NCBI GenBank assembly: GCA_023139205.1
Contig: JAGLOA010000006.1
Span: forward strand, 1-41,764
Length of the DNA stretch: 41,764 nucleotides
Origin: Candidatus Pacearchaeota archaeon
GTDB lineage: Archaea; Nanobdellota; Nanobdellia; Pacearchaeales; GW2011-AR1
Reading direction: 5' to 3'
Positions 33,548 through 40,736 of the stretch are shown here, one piece after another (the first letter of the stretch is position 1; the number at the start of each line of letters is the position of its first letter). The notes beneath the pieces are model-generated. The model was not told where the DNA came from and made no database searches. It was given only the letters and a program-made list of their open reading frames with translations. The position numbers were made by a program, and so were the translations under genes.

Positions 33548-34017
33548 ATAGAAGAGGACTTTTACTGGCTTCAGAAACTTTGAAAATTGTTATTGCAGTA
33601 ATTTGTATTGGCTTTTTAATTTATTTTTTAACTTCATTATATTTCACAAATGTTAAAAACAAGAATTTTGAAAAAGCAGAAGCTAGTTTGAATTTAATTG
33701 AATCTGAGGTTGAGAGAATTAGTGAGGGAGGAGAATTTAGAGAAGATGGTTTAAATGTTCCTAGCCCTTCTGGTTGGTATTTATGGAGTTTTATTGAAGA
33801 TAAACCTCTTTCTTGTTTAAACCAAAATTGTTTATGTATTTGTGACAATGTCTGGGCTAATTTTTTTGATAGGCAAATTAAAAAATGTGATAAAGAAGGA
33901 GTTTGTTTAATTGTTGAAAATTTAAAAGGTTTTGATAAAATAAAAATTAAAAATGACGGGACATTTGTTTTAATTAAAGAAGTTGAAGGTTTAATTGAGG
34001 TGAGTGAAATAAAATGA
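33544..34017 (+). CDS. Prepilin-like protein
   Basis: The 157-aa protein has a short leader MNRRG, then LLLASETLKIVIAVICIGFL as the N-terminal helix, which fits a class III-type signal with cleavage after the R-G. The mature domain is mainly beta with a Cys pair region (SCLNQNCLCICDN). Its start overlaps the upstream stop (ATGA), and its own stop overlaps the next start (ATGA). Confidence 0.78.
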   Translation: MNRRGLLLASETLKIVIAVICIGFLIYFLTSLYFTNVKNKNFEKAEASLNLIESEVERISEGGEFREDGLNVPSPSGWYLWSFIEDKPLSCLNQNCLCICDNVWANFFDRQIKKCDKEGVCLIVENLKGFDKIKIKNDGTFVLIKEVEGLIEVSEIK

Positions 34018-34115
34018 ATCTTGATAGTTTGATAAAATATTTAATTTGGATTGTTTTTTTTATAGCTGTTTTAGCAGGATTATATTTTATGTTAAATAGG
34101 TTGGGGGTTTTATAA
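34014..34115 (+). CDS. 33-aa single-helix peptide in the pilus operon
   Basis: This very short gene starts in the upstream stop (ATGA) and its TAA overlaps the next ATG (TAATG). It encodes MNLDSLIKYLIWIVFFIAVL, then AGLYFMLNRLGVL, essentially one transmembrane helix. Exact overlap on both sides makes a real gene likely despite its size. The helix resembles that of the 55-aa protein at 33380, suggesting related parts. Confidence 0.62.
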   Translation: MNLDSLIKYLIWIVFFIAVLAGLYFMLNRLGVL

Positions 34116-35017
34116 TGAAGAAAGGAGAATTAACAACTCAGCAAATAGTTATGTTAATAATTTTAATCACGAGTTTTGTGATTATTTTGTTTTTGCTGTT
34201 TAGGTTGAATTTTGGCGAGACAACTGAAAAAGAAATTTGTCATAATTCGGTTGTTCTTAAAGGAAATTCTCAACTTCCTGATAATGCACTTTCTTTAGAT
34301 TGCAAGACAAGTTATATTTGCATTAGCAAGGACGGAAGTTGTGATAAAATGAAAAATTCTGAAATAAAAAAAGTGGCGAGTGATGAAGAAGTTTATCAAA
34401 TTTTAGCTGATGAATTAGCTGATTGTTGGTGGATGTTTGGTGAGGGGAAAATAGATTATGTTCAAAAAGATTTGATTTCTAATCTTTATTGTTCACTTTG
34501 TTCTCAAATTGCTTTTGATGAAAGTGTGAAAGAGATTCCTGGATTTGAAGAAGGGATATTTAATCAGAAGGATCTTTATGATTTTATGTCTAAGGAGAAA
34601 CTTTCTGGAGGAGAGAAAACTTATTTGGAATATTTGATGGGTTTGCAGGAAGCAGAAAAAATTAGAGAAGAATTAGTAAAAACTGAAGTTGGTTCTGGAG
34701 GGGTTGATTTTCCGAAGATTATTTTGGATAATTATTATTATGTGGTGATGGGAATTTCCAGCAAGATTAGTAAATTACAATGGGGGGCATTGGCTGGGAC
34801 AGTTGGGTTGGTGACAGCTATAATTTTTCCTGGAGGGCTTATAGTGGGTGCGGTTATTGTTGGTGCTTCTTTTATTGCAGGAAGAGAAGTTCCTACTTTA
34901 TTGGGGGTTTTTGTTAAGGGAGATTCTGGAAATGAGTATCTTTCCCCTACAATTATTGAAGCAAATTCAAAAGAGTTTAATGAATTAGAATGCAAGGAAA
35001 TTGTGACAAAAGCCTGA
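34115..35017 (+). CDS. Large prepilin-like secreted protein
   Basis: The 300-aa protein begins MKKGELTTQQIVMLIILITS, a class III-type leader with K-K-G followed by a hydrophobic stretch. The mature region has several cysteines (about 40-75, DCKTSYICISKDGSC), a helical middle part and a second hydrophobic segment at about 225-255 (GALAGTVGLVTAIIFPGGLI). A second hydrophobic helix is unusual in a pilin; it may be a tip, adhesin or channel-like subunit. The start overlaps the upstream stop. Confidence 0.72.
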   Translation: MKKGELTTQQIVMLIILITSFVIILFLLFRLNFGETTEKEICHNSVVLKGNSQLPDNALSLDCKTSYICISKDGSCDKMKNSEIKKVASDEEVYQILADELADCWWMFGEGKIDYVQKDLISNLYCSLCSQIAFDESVKEIPGFEEGIFNQKDLYDFMSKEKLSGGEKTYLEYLMGLQEAEKIREELVKTEVGSGGVDFPKIILDNYYYVVMGISSKISKLQWGALAGTVGLVTAIIFPGGLIVGAVIVGASFIAGREVPTLLGVFVKGDSGNEYLSPTIIEANSKEFNELECKEIVTKA

Positions 35018-35054
35018 TAGTTAATTTTATTAATTGTATTTGTTTTTTGTGTAA

Positions 35055-35498
35055 ATGACACCAATGGCGTATACCCAAAGGACACGAGAACTTCTTCGAA
35101 GCCCCGAAATATTTACTAGGGGCAAAAAGAGAGGAGGAATCTTAGTAGAGAATATTATTTTTATTGTTTTAAATTTAATTTTTCTTTCTGTTTTAATTTT
35201 ATTTTTATTTAAACAAGGAAGTGGGGCAATTGTCTTGGAGCAATCTTATGCAAAACAAATTGCTTTGTTGATTGATTCTTCAAAACCAGTAATGGAAATT
35301 AATCTGAATATGGAAAAAGCTAAGAAATTGGCTGAAAAAAATAAAATTGATTTTGGAGAAGTTGTTAGAATTGAGAAGAATCTTGTTATAGTTAAACTAA
35401 GTGAAAAAGGAGGTTATTCATATTCTTTTTTTAATGATGTTGAAGCCACGGCTTATGCTTCTGGAGAGGATTATGTGTTTATAATAAATAAAAAATGA
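35055..35498 (+). CDS. Prepilin-like protein with GC-rich 5' end
   Basis: The 147-aa protein has a leader ending in TRGKKRGG followed by the hydrophobic helix ILVENIIFIVLNLIFLSVLI, as expected for a prepilin. The first 70 nt are 50% GC and use rare codons for this genome (CGA, AGC, CCC, GCG), unlike the rest of the gene, and contain a GCCCC/GGGGC inverted repeat. ATG 35064 is a second start option. A weak TATA element lies near 35032. Its stop overlaps the next start (ATGA). Confidence 0.7.
   Translation: MTPMAYTQRTRELLRSPEIFTRGKKRGGILVENIIFIVLNLIFLSVLILFLFKQGSGAIVLEQSYAKQIALLIDSSKPVMEINLNMEKAKKLAEKNKIDFGEVVRIEKNLVIVKLSEKGGYSYSFFNDVEATAYASGEDYVFIINKK
35101..35123. repeat. GC-rich stem-loop within a prepilin 5' region
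   Basis: Arms GCCCC (35101-35105) and GGGGC (35119-35123) enclose a 13-nt AT-rich loop; a CTTCGAAG palindrome (35094-35101) abuts it. The whole 35061-35110 stretch is 50% GC in an AT-rich region. Confidence 0.5.
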
Positions 35499-36049
35499 TT
35501 GATAAAAACTTTTTTAGTTATAGTTTTTTTCCAAAAAACAAGAGAGGGGATAAAATAATTTCTGTGTATTGGTTTGCTATCTTGATTCTTGTAGCTGGAG
35601 GAATTTCTGCAATGGTTTTTGTTTTTTATAATCAGCCTTATGATGTCCGGGAGATTGAAGCGAATATTTTAACTAATAACATTGCAGATTGTTTGTCCCA
35701 AGGAGGTTATCTAAGAGATGAATTTTTTGACGGAGAAAACTTTTTATTAAATGAAACTAATTTTTTAGAAAAATGCGAACTAAATTTTGAAGTTGAAGAA
35801 ATTTGGGAAGAAGAACAATATTATGTAAAAGTTGAGATTTATCAAATTTCTGATTTAAATAATCCTGTTTTTAATTTTGATTATGGGAATGAAAAATGGG
35901 TTGTTAATTGTGTTTTTCAAGAAGAAAAGGAATTTGAAAAATTATCAGAATGTTATGAAAGGCGATTTTATTGTTTAGATAAAAGCGGAAATCAGCATTT
36001 AATTAAAATTTTGTCTGTGATAAATAAGGGTGATAAAAATGTTAAATAA
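35495..36049 (+). CDS. Prepilin-like protein with NFFS-FF-KN leader
   Basis: The 184-aa protein starts MIDKNFFSYSFFPKNKRGDK and has the hydrophobic helix IISVYWFAILILVAGGISAM. The leader repeats the NFFSxxFFxKN pattern of the protein at 33180. The mature part is acidic with Cys residues (DCLSQGG, VNCVFQEEK, ECYERRFYC). It overlaps the upstream gene by ATGA. The end extends past the ATG of the next gene by 11 nt. Confidence 0.76.
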   Translation: MIDKNFFSYSFFPKNKRGDKIISVYWFAILILVAGGISAMVFVFYNQPYDVREIEANILTNNIADCLSQGGYLRDEFFDGENFLLNETNFLEKCELNFEVEEIWEEEQYYVKVEIYQISDLNNPVFNFDYGNEKWVVNCVFQEEKEFEKLSECYERRFYCLDKSGNQHLIKILSVINKGDKNVK

Positions 36050-36302
36050 AAAAGCACAATTAGGCGAGACAATGACATGGATAGTTGCGACTTTAATTAT
36101 TATTGTAATTTTGCTTATTTTTATTTATGTTTCATCTGTTTTATCTGGAATAAAAAAGATTGGAATTTCTGATTTAAAATTTGATTTAGACGAGAAGAAA
36201 GATTTTATTTCTTCTAAAACCACTTTTGCTTATTTAAATAAAGAAATTTCTGAGGAGGAAACGAAATTAATTAAAAATTGGATTGAAGAGGAGGAAAGAT
36301 GA
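36039..36302 (+). CDS. Prepilin-like protein with KKAQLGE leader
   Basis: I take ATG 36039 (MLNKKAQLGETMTW), since GGGTGA (36028-36033) is a good Shine-Dalgarno 5 nt upstream; a GTG at 36030 would add three residues. The 87-aa protein has a short basic leader and a transmembrane helix (IVATLIIIVILLIFIYVSSV) followed by a charged tail with helical character. It overlaps the upstream coding sequence and its stop overlaps the next start (ATGA). Confidence 0.72.
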   Translation: MLNKKAQLGETMTWIVATLIIIVILLIFIYVSSVLSGIKKIGISDLKFDLDEKKDFISSKTTFAYLNKEISEEETKLIKNWIEEEER

Positions 36303-36613
36303 AAAACAAGAAGGGAGATATTCCAATAACAATCTTAGTAATTGGTGTTTTTACAATTTGCACTTTGGCTGTGCTTAGTTTTTTTAATTCAAGTATTCAA
36401 ATTAAAAATTCTTTTGTAGGAATTAATGAAATGGAAAAAATAAATATCCAAATAGAAGAATATAATTTAGGAGAGCCATTAGAAAATTTAGAGACTCTTG
36501 AAGAAAACGGAAATATTTTTCTTTATCAAGAGAAAAAAGGTTTTTGGAAATCTTTGGCTTTTTGGACAAAAGAAAAAATTCTTTTCTCAGTAAAGTTTAC
36601 CCCAGAGAAATAA
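36299..36613 (+). CDS. Prepilin-like protein with KNKKGD leader
   Basis: The 104-aa protein begins MKNKKGDIPITILVIGVFTI, a typical class III-like leader (K-K-G-D) and helix. The mature domain is acidic (IEEYNLGEPLENLETLEE). The start overlaps the upstream stop (ATGA). A Trp/Lys-rich C-terminal part (GFWKSLAFWTKEK) may be exposed on the filament. It belongs to the same closely spaced series. Confidence 0.72.
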   Translation: MKNKKGDIPITILVIGVFTICTLAVLSFFNSSIQIKNSFVGINEMEKINIQIEEYNLGEPLENLETLEENGNIFLYQEKKGFWKSLAFWTKEKILFSVKFTPEK

Positions 36614-36647
36614 GAACCTTTTTAAATAAAATAAACTTAAATTAAAT

Positions 36648-37139
36648 ATGCATAATAAAAAAGAGGAGAAACGAAGTTCCTCTCATTCAAGTTTTTTTCC
36701 AAAAAACCAGAAGGGGCAGGGATTAAGTACTAATGCGATTATCTTAATTGTTTTGGGAGTTATTATTTTAGTTATTTTAATAGCTGGATTTACTATGGGG
36801 TGGAGCACTATTGCTCCATGGCTTCCTTCAGATAATGTTGATTCAATCGCTAATCAGTGTGAAACTGCTTGTTTGACTAATAGCGAGTATGATTATTGTA
36901 GAAAGGCGAGAATATTAAAAGAAGGGAAAATAAAAATTGAAACAAGTTGTGCTGTTTTCTCTGTTATAAGCGAGTATTCTAAATATGGAATTGATGAGTG
37001 TCCTTCAATTGATTGTAATATCGGTTGTACTTCTGTTAAAATTAACGAAGATAGAGTTGGGCAGGCACAAGAATCTTGTGAAGCAACTGAAGATGACATA
37101 AGTTCTATAACTGATGTTAAGTGTTGTATTATTAAATAG
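36648..37139 (+). CDS. Cysteine-rich prepilin with FFPKN leader
   Basis: The 163-aa protein has a long basic leader ending in SSFFPKNQKGQ, followed by GLSTNAIILIVLGVIILVILI, a clear prepilin helix (cleavage likely after K-G). The mature domain has nine cysteines (CETACL, ETSCAVFS, ECPSIDCNIGC), probably disulfide-linked outside the cell. It has its own TATA element (36618-36628, CTTTTTAAATA) 25 nt upstream, so it is likely expressed separately or more strongly: a major pilin candidate by inference. Confidence 0.82.
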   Translation: MHNKKEEKRSSSHSSFFPKNQKGQGLSTNAIILIVLGVIILVILIAGFTMGWSTIAPWLPSDNVDSIANQCETACLTNSEYDYCRKARILKEGKIKIETSCAVFSVISEYSKYGIDECPSIDCNIGCTSVKINEDRVGQAQESCEATEDDISSITDVKCCIIK

Positions 37140-37147
37140 TTTTGAAA

Positions 37148-37261
37148 ATGTCAAAATATTCTGATTCTGAGAGAAGAAATAAAAGAAAAGATAAAAAACG
37201 TGAAAATAAGAAGTTTCCCTATAAGAAAGGTGGGAAGAGAAGAACTCAGGAGAAAAAATAA
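37148..37261 (+). CDS. 37-aa basic peptide
   Basis: This small frame starts 8 nt after the upstream stop and encodes a strongly basic peptide (MSKYSDSERRNKRKDKKREN and a Lys/Gly/Arg-rich end). It contains about 17 Lys/Arg. It may bind RNA or DNA, or it may be spurious; position and codon use favour a real gene, but it is not confirmed. Confidence 0.45.
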   Translation: MSKYSDSERRNKRKDKKRENKKFPYKKGGKRRTQEKK

Positions 37262-37271
37262 TTTTATAAAT
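37262..37271 (+). promoter_or_regulatory. TATA box for the prepilin peptidase gene
   Basis: TTTTATAAAT is centred 26 nt before the ATG at 37292 and overlaps the end of the basic peptide gene. Confidence 0.5.
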
Positions 37272-37291
37272 CTTATTTTCTAATCTCTTTT

Positions 37292-38143
37292 ATGTATGAG
37301 GTGATTTTTTTAATTATTCTGGCATTTGTCTGGATTAGTTTTGCAACTATTCAGGATTTGAAAAAAAGAGAAGTTGCTAACTGGCTTAATTTTTCTTTGA
37401 TAATTTTTGCTTTGGGTTTTAGATTTTTTTATTGTTTGTTTTCTCAGGGTGCTGGAGGATTTTCATTTTTTTATCAGGGCTTAATTGGTTTGGGGATCTT
37501 TTTTATATTGGGAAATTTACTTTATTACCTTCGGTCTTTTGCAGGAGGAGACGCAAAATTAATGATTGCTTTAGGTGCGGTGCTGCCTTTTTCTGAAAGT
37601 TTTTATGTTAATTTGAAATTTTTTATTTTGTTCTTTTTTATTTTTTTAGTTGTTGGTGCAGTTTATGGGTTGATTGTAAGTTTATTTATTGGTTTGAAAA
37701 ATTTTAAGAAATTAAAAAAAGAATTTTTAAGAAGATTTAGGGAAGATAGAAAAAAAGTTTTTTTGGTGATGGTTTTGGGTTTGATTTTAATGGGCTTGGG
37801 ATTTTTTGAAAATTTATTATTTGGTTTTGGGGCTTTGATTTTTGTTCTCCCTTATTTTTATGTTTATGCTAAAAGTGTTGATGAATCCTGTATGATTAAG
37901 AAAATTAAATCTTCTAAATTAACAGAAGGGGACTGGCTTGTAAGGAATTTGAAAATAGGAAAAAAATTAATTAAGGCAAAGTGGGATGGTTTGAGTAAAG
38001 AAGAAATTAAATTAATTAAGAAAAAATATAAAGAAATTGAAATAAAACAAGGAATTCCTTTTGTTCCTGTTTTCTTCTTTAGTTTTTTAATTTTTGTTTT
38101 AATTTATTTTTTGAATTTAGATTTCTTGAATTATTTTTTGTAA
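37292..38143 (+). CDS. Prepilin peptidase (type IV, A24 family)
   Basis: The 283-aa membrane protein has the two catalytic aspartates of the A24 family: IQDLKKREV (D22) at the end of helix 1 and GGDAKL (D87) after helix 3. The second, GxGD-like motif is G-G-D-A. It has about eight helices. A cytoplasmic loop of about 60 aa (KKIKSSKLTEGDWLVRNLKI to KKYKEIEIKQG) precedes the last helix, which extends the usual archaeal FlaK/PibD fold. It should cleave the leaders of the prepilins encoded directly upstream. No methylase domain is present, as usual for archaea. Confidence 0.92.
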   Translation: MYEVIFLIILAFVWISFATIQDLKKREVANWLNFSLIIFALGFRFFYCLFSQGAGGFSFFYQGLIGLGIFFILGNLLYYLRSFAGGDAKLMIALGAVLPFSESFYVNLKFFILFFFIFLVVGAVYGLIVSLFIGLKNFKKLKKEFLRRFREDRKKVFLVMVLGLILMGLGFFENLLFGFGALIFVLPYFYVYAKSVDESCMIKKIKSSKLTEGDWLVRNLKIGKKLIKAKWDGLSKEEIKLIKKKYKEIEIKQGIPFVPVFFFSFLIFVLIYFLNLDFLNYFL

Positions 38144-38180
38144 GGAAATATTTATATATGTATAATTTTTATTTATAATT

Positions 38181-38272
38181 ATGAAAAGAGGTTTAACATT
38201 TATTCTTTGTTTATCTTTAATATTAGTTTTGTCTTTATCTTTAATTTCTGCTGGATGGTTTTCTGATTTTTT
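38181..38272 (+). repeat. Signal-peptide cassette, copy 2
   Basis: This segment matches 17116-17207 with one mismatch in 92 nt. It encodes the signal peptide and the start of the SAGWFSDF segment; identity drops after it, although the GKITGKVVEGECIDSDGG protein pattern persists. Confidence 0.9.
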
Positions 38273-39725
38273 GGGTAAGATAACTGGGAAAGTTGTAGAG
38301 GGAGAGTGTATTGATTCTGATGGCGGGGAAAATATTTATGTTAAAGGCACTGCTTCAGGTTATGGGTTGTTGGCAGATGAGATCATTTCTGAAACAGATC
38401 AATGTCAAACAAATGGAGATATAGCAGAAGCAGTTTGCAGTGAAAATGGACCTGGTGTTAATTTCATAAATTGTCCAAATGGTTGTAAAGATGGTGCTTG
38501 TATTAAAGAATCTTCTGGTAATGTAACTACTTGTACAGATTCTGATGGAGGAAAAAATATTTATGAGAAGGGAGCTACTTCAGGTCAAGAGTGGGGAACT
38601 GGTCAATATGGTTGGAATGAACAACGTGAGAAAGTATGGATTGAATCTAAACAAGTAACTGTTTTTGATTATTGTATAACAGAAGGAGAAAAAGCAGGAA
38701 GGTTAGTAGAATATTTTTGTTCAGATAAAGAAGATCTTGTCGCTTCAGAAACTTTTGCTTGTCCAAATGGTTGTGAAGATGGAGTTTGTTTACCAGGCAA
38801 AAAGATTACAGAAGAAGTGACTTGTATTTTTGTTGGTTCTAATGAAATTCAAAAATGTTATACTGCTGAAGAAACTTCAAGAGCATATTGTTCAGGTAAG
38901 CAAGATTGTGGAACAGAGATTTCTGGATATGATGGAGAGAAAATAACTTGGAAGTCTTCTTGTGGAGGATATGGTTATACTGTAATTGATGGAGAAAGTG
39001 AAACTGTTGAGTTTAATTGTGTTCCACAAATTGTGACAGAAGTAACTGAAGAAGAAATAAACTCTAAAGGATTTAGGTCTGCTTATTGGGGTTGTTATGA
39101 TAAAACTGAAGAAAAGCAAGGAGTGGAGACCTCTTGTAAATCTTCTGACACTTGGAGAAAATATGCTGAAGAATTTTGTAATGGGAAATGCGATGCTAAA
39201 GGAAAATGCGGTGTAAGTGCTTTTAGTGTTTCTAGAGAATGTGATTTCGATCAATGTTCCTTAAGTGAACTGGAAGTAAAAATTTGTTCTTATCTTGGAG
39301 TTGATTATGAAATAAAAAGGCAAATTGGATCTCAATTTATTATTTCTTATAATTCTGTTGTTGAAGATGTTTCTTTGGAGCCTTTGATGCAAATGACTCT
39401 TAAAAATGGCGTCCTTATTCAAAGAGGGGTTGATTCTATAAATGCAAATTTAGAATTTTTATCTATCCTGGAAGAGGAAGTGGAAATTTCATTAACTTGT
39501 AAAGATTCCTGCCCTTTAGATGGAAAATGTTACTCTTTTGGTTATAGAAAATCAGGTAAGTTTTGTTCTGATACTGGTTCTTTTATAGAACAAACTAAAG
39601 ATAATGAAAAATGTGATAATAATTTTGAATGCTCTTCAAATGTTTGCGTTAATGATAAATGTGTGAGTGGTGGTTTAATTGAAAAAATTATTAGTTGGCT
39701 TAAGAAATTTTTTGGAGGAGAATAG
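38181..39725 (+). CDS. Secreted cysteine-rich protein
   Basis: The 514-aa protein has a signal peptide nearly identical to that of the subtilase at 17116 (MKRGLTFILCLSLILVLSLS), then GWFSDFLGKITGKVVEGEC. It has Cys-rich modules of the form CxDSDGGxNIYxKG and CPNGCxDGxC (about 37-225), a middle region (about 225-340) with more Cys, and a C-terminal tail SGGLIEKIISWLKKFFGGE that is amphipathic and could associate with membranes. No enzyme domain is recognised. It is probably surface-exposed and disulfide-bonded. It lies just after the prepilin peptidase, with its own AT-rich promoter (AATATTTATA, about 38147-38156). Confidence 0.88.
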   Translation: MKRGLTFILCLSLILVLSLSLISAGWFSDFLGKITGKVVEGECIDSDGGENIYVKGTASGYGLLADEIISETDQCQTNGDIAEAVCSENGPGVNFINCPNGCKDGACIKESSGNVTTCTDSDGGKNIYEKGATSGQEWGTGQYGWNEQREKVWIESKQVTVFDYCITEGEKAGRLVEYFCSDKEDLVASETFACPNGCEDGVCLPGKKITEEVTCIFVGSNEIQKCYTAEETSRAYCSGKQDCGTEISGYDGEKITWKSSCGGYGYTVIDGESETVEFNCVPQIVTEVTEEEINSKGFRSAYWGCYDKTEEKQGVETSCKSSDTWRKYAEEFCNGKCDAKGKCGVSAFSVSRECDFDQCSLSELEVKICSYLGVDYEIKRQIGSQFIISYNSVVEDVSLEPLMQMTLKNGVLIQRGVDSINANLEFLSILEEEVEISLTCKDSCPLDGKCYSFGYRKSGKFCSDTGSFIEQTKDNEKCDNNFECSSNVCVNDKCVSGGLIEKIISWLKKFFGGE

Positions 39726-39738
39726 TTTTTTTTGGTAA

Positions 39739-40377
39739 TTAAGGGAGTCTTTTTGGAAGCCATGTATTTTTTTCATTAATTTCTTGTTTTGGTTTTTCTG
39801 GAATTTCTTCAACTTTTTCTTCTTTTGGTTGATTTTCTAATTGTTCTTTAAGATTTTCTAAATCTTCTTTTTTAGCAGGATGTTTTTCAGAGGTTAATGT
39901 TTCATCTGTGTAAATTGGAAGAATATTTATTATTTCATGTCCTAAAATATTTGAAGGGATTAATTGTATATTTTTTGGATTTAGAATTTTTAATTTTTCA
40001 GAAATTTCTTTTGCTAATTGCATTGCTTCATCAGGTAAATCTTCTTTTTTTTCAATATGTTTTTTTGGGATTACTATTGAATGCCCCTTTGAAACAGGAT
40101 TTATTTCTAAAATTGCAATTGCTTCATTATTTTCTCCTATTTTTGTAGAGGGGATATTCCCTGAAATAATTGAACAAAAAATACATTGCTGCGTCTGAGA
40201 AGAATCTCCCTGAGTTTTTACTAAATTATTTTGTTTTAGAAATTCTTTTAGCTGTTCTAAATTCATAGAATTAATTTGTTGTTTTGCAAATTCTTTTTTT
40301 TCTTCAGGAAAAGTAGAGTCAATTTGTTGGATTAATTGTTGTTTTATTTGTTCAGTTTGATTTTCAAAAATTTCCAT
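39739..40377 (-). CDS. HIT-family protein with degenerate catalytic triad
   Basis: The 212-aa protein has an alpha-helical N-terminal part (1-60), then a HIT domain (about 62-160): CIFCSIISG (C65, C68), ILEINPVSKGHSIVIPKKH (H107) and the triad region NILGHEIINILP. Where active HIT proteins have H-x-H-x-H, this has H147-E-I-I-N151, so the middle and last His are missing. Zinc ligands C65, C68, H107 and H147 appear to be kept, so it may be a structural or nucleotide-binding protein. ATG 40377 is preferred over the TTG at 40386 because it lies just after the aEF-1beta stop. Confidence 0.78.
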   Translation of the reverse strand: MEIFENQTEQIKQQLIQQIDSTFPEEKKEFAKQQINSMNLEQLKEFLKQNNLVKTQGDSSQTQQCIFCSIISGNIPSTKIGENNEAIAILEINPVSKGHSIVIPKKHIEKKEDLPDEAMQLAKEISEKLKILNPKNIQLIPSNILGHEIINILPIYTDETLTSEKHPAKKEDLENLKEQLENQPKEEKVEEIPEKPKQEINEKNTWLPKRLP

Positions 40378-40378
40378 T

Positions 40379-40651
40379 TTATCCAAACGCTCGTCGCATA
40401 TCTGTTACCTGAGAAGAACTTACACTTTCTATCTCCCCTAATTTTTTTTCAATTGGGTCTAATTCCTGAGATTCATCAAGATCAAAATAAGCTATAACTG
40501 CTTTTAGTCCAAATGCAACAGGCTCTTCTTCAAAACGAACTTTTTTTCCTTGCCCTGCTTCAATTATTTCTTTTGCTTTTTCCTTTATTTTTTCTAAATC
40601 TTCTTCAGGTGAAGAAGGCATTAATTTTATTGTTAATAATGCAATTCCCAT
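40379..40651 (-). CDS. ef1b: Translation elongation factor 1-beta (aEF-1B)
   Basis: The 90-aa protein matches the small archaeal EF-1beta, the nucleotide exchange factor for aEF-1A: MGIALLTIKLMPSSPEEDLEKI, EPVAFGLKAVIAYFDLDES and VSSSQVTDMRRAFG at the end. The length is standard (about 90 aa). The HIT gene starts just after its stop, with a 1-nt gap, so both are likely on one transcript. Confidence 0.95.
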   Translation of the reverse strand: MGIALLTIKLMPSSPEEDLEKIKEKAKEIIEAGQGKKVRFEEEPVAFGLKAVIAYFDLDESQELDPIEKKLGEIESVSSSQVTDMRRAFG

Positions 40652-40736
40652 ATTTTAAAGGGATTTTTTTCATTTATAAGTTTTCTTGTTTTATTTGTAT
40701 CACAATACTTAAAAATAGCAATGGTTTTTTTAATAG

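Noticed and set aside
40378-40386. TTG start for the HIT protein
   Set aside because: It would overlap the aEF-1beta gene, and ATG 40377 gives a clean 1-nt gap.
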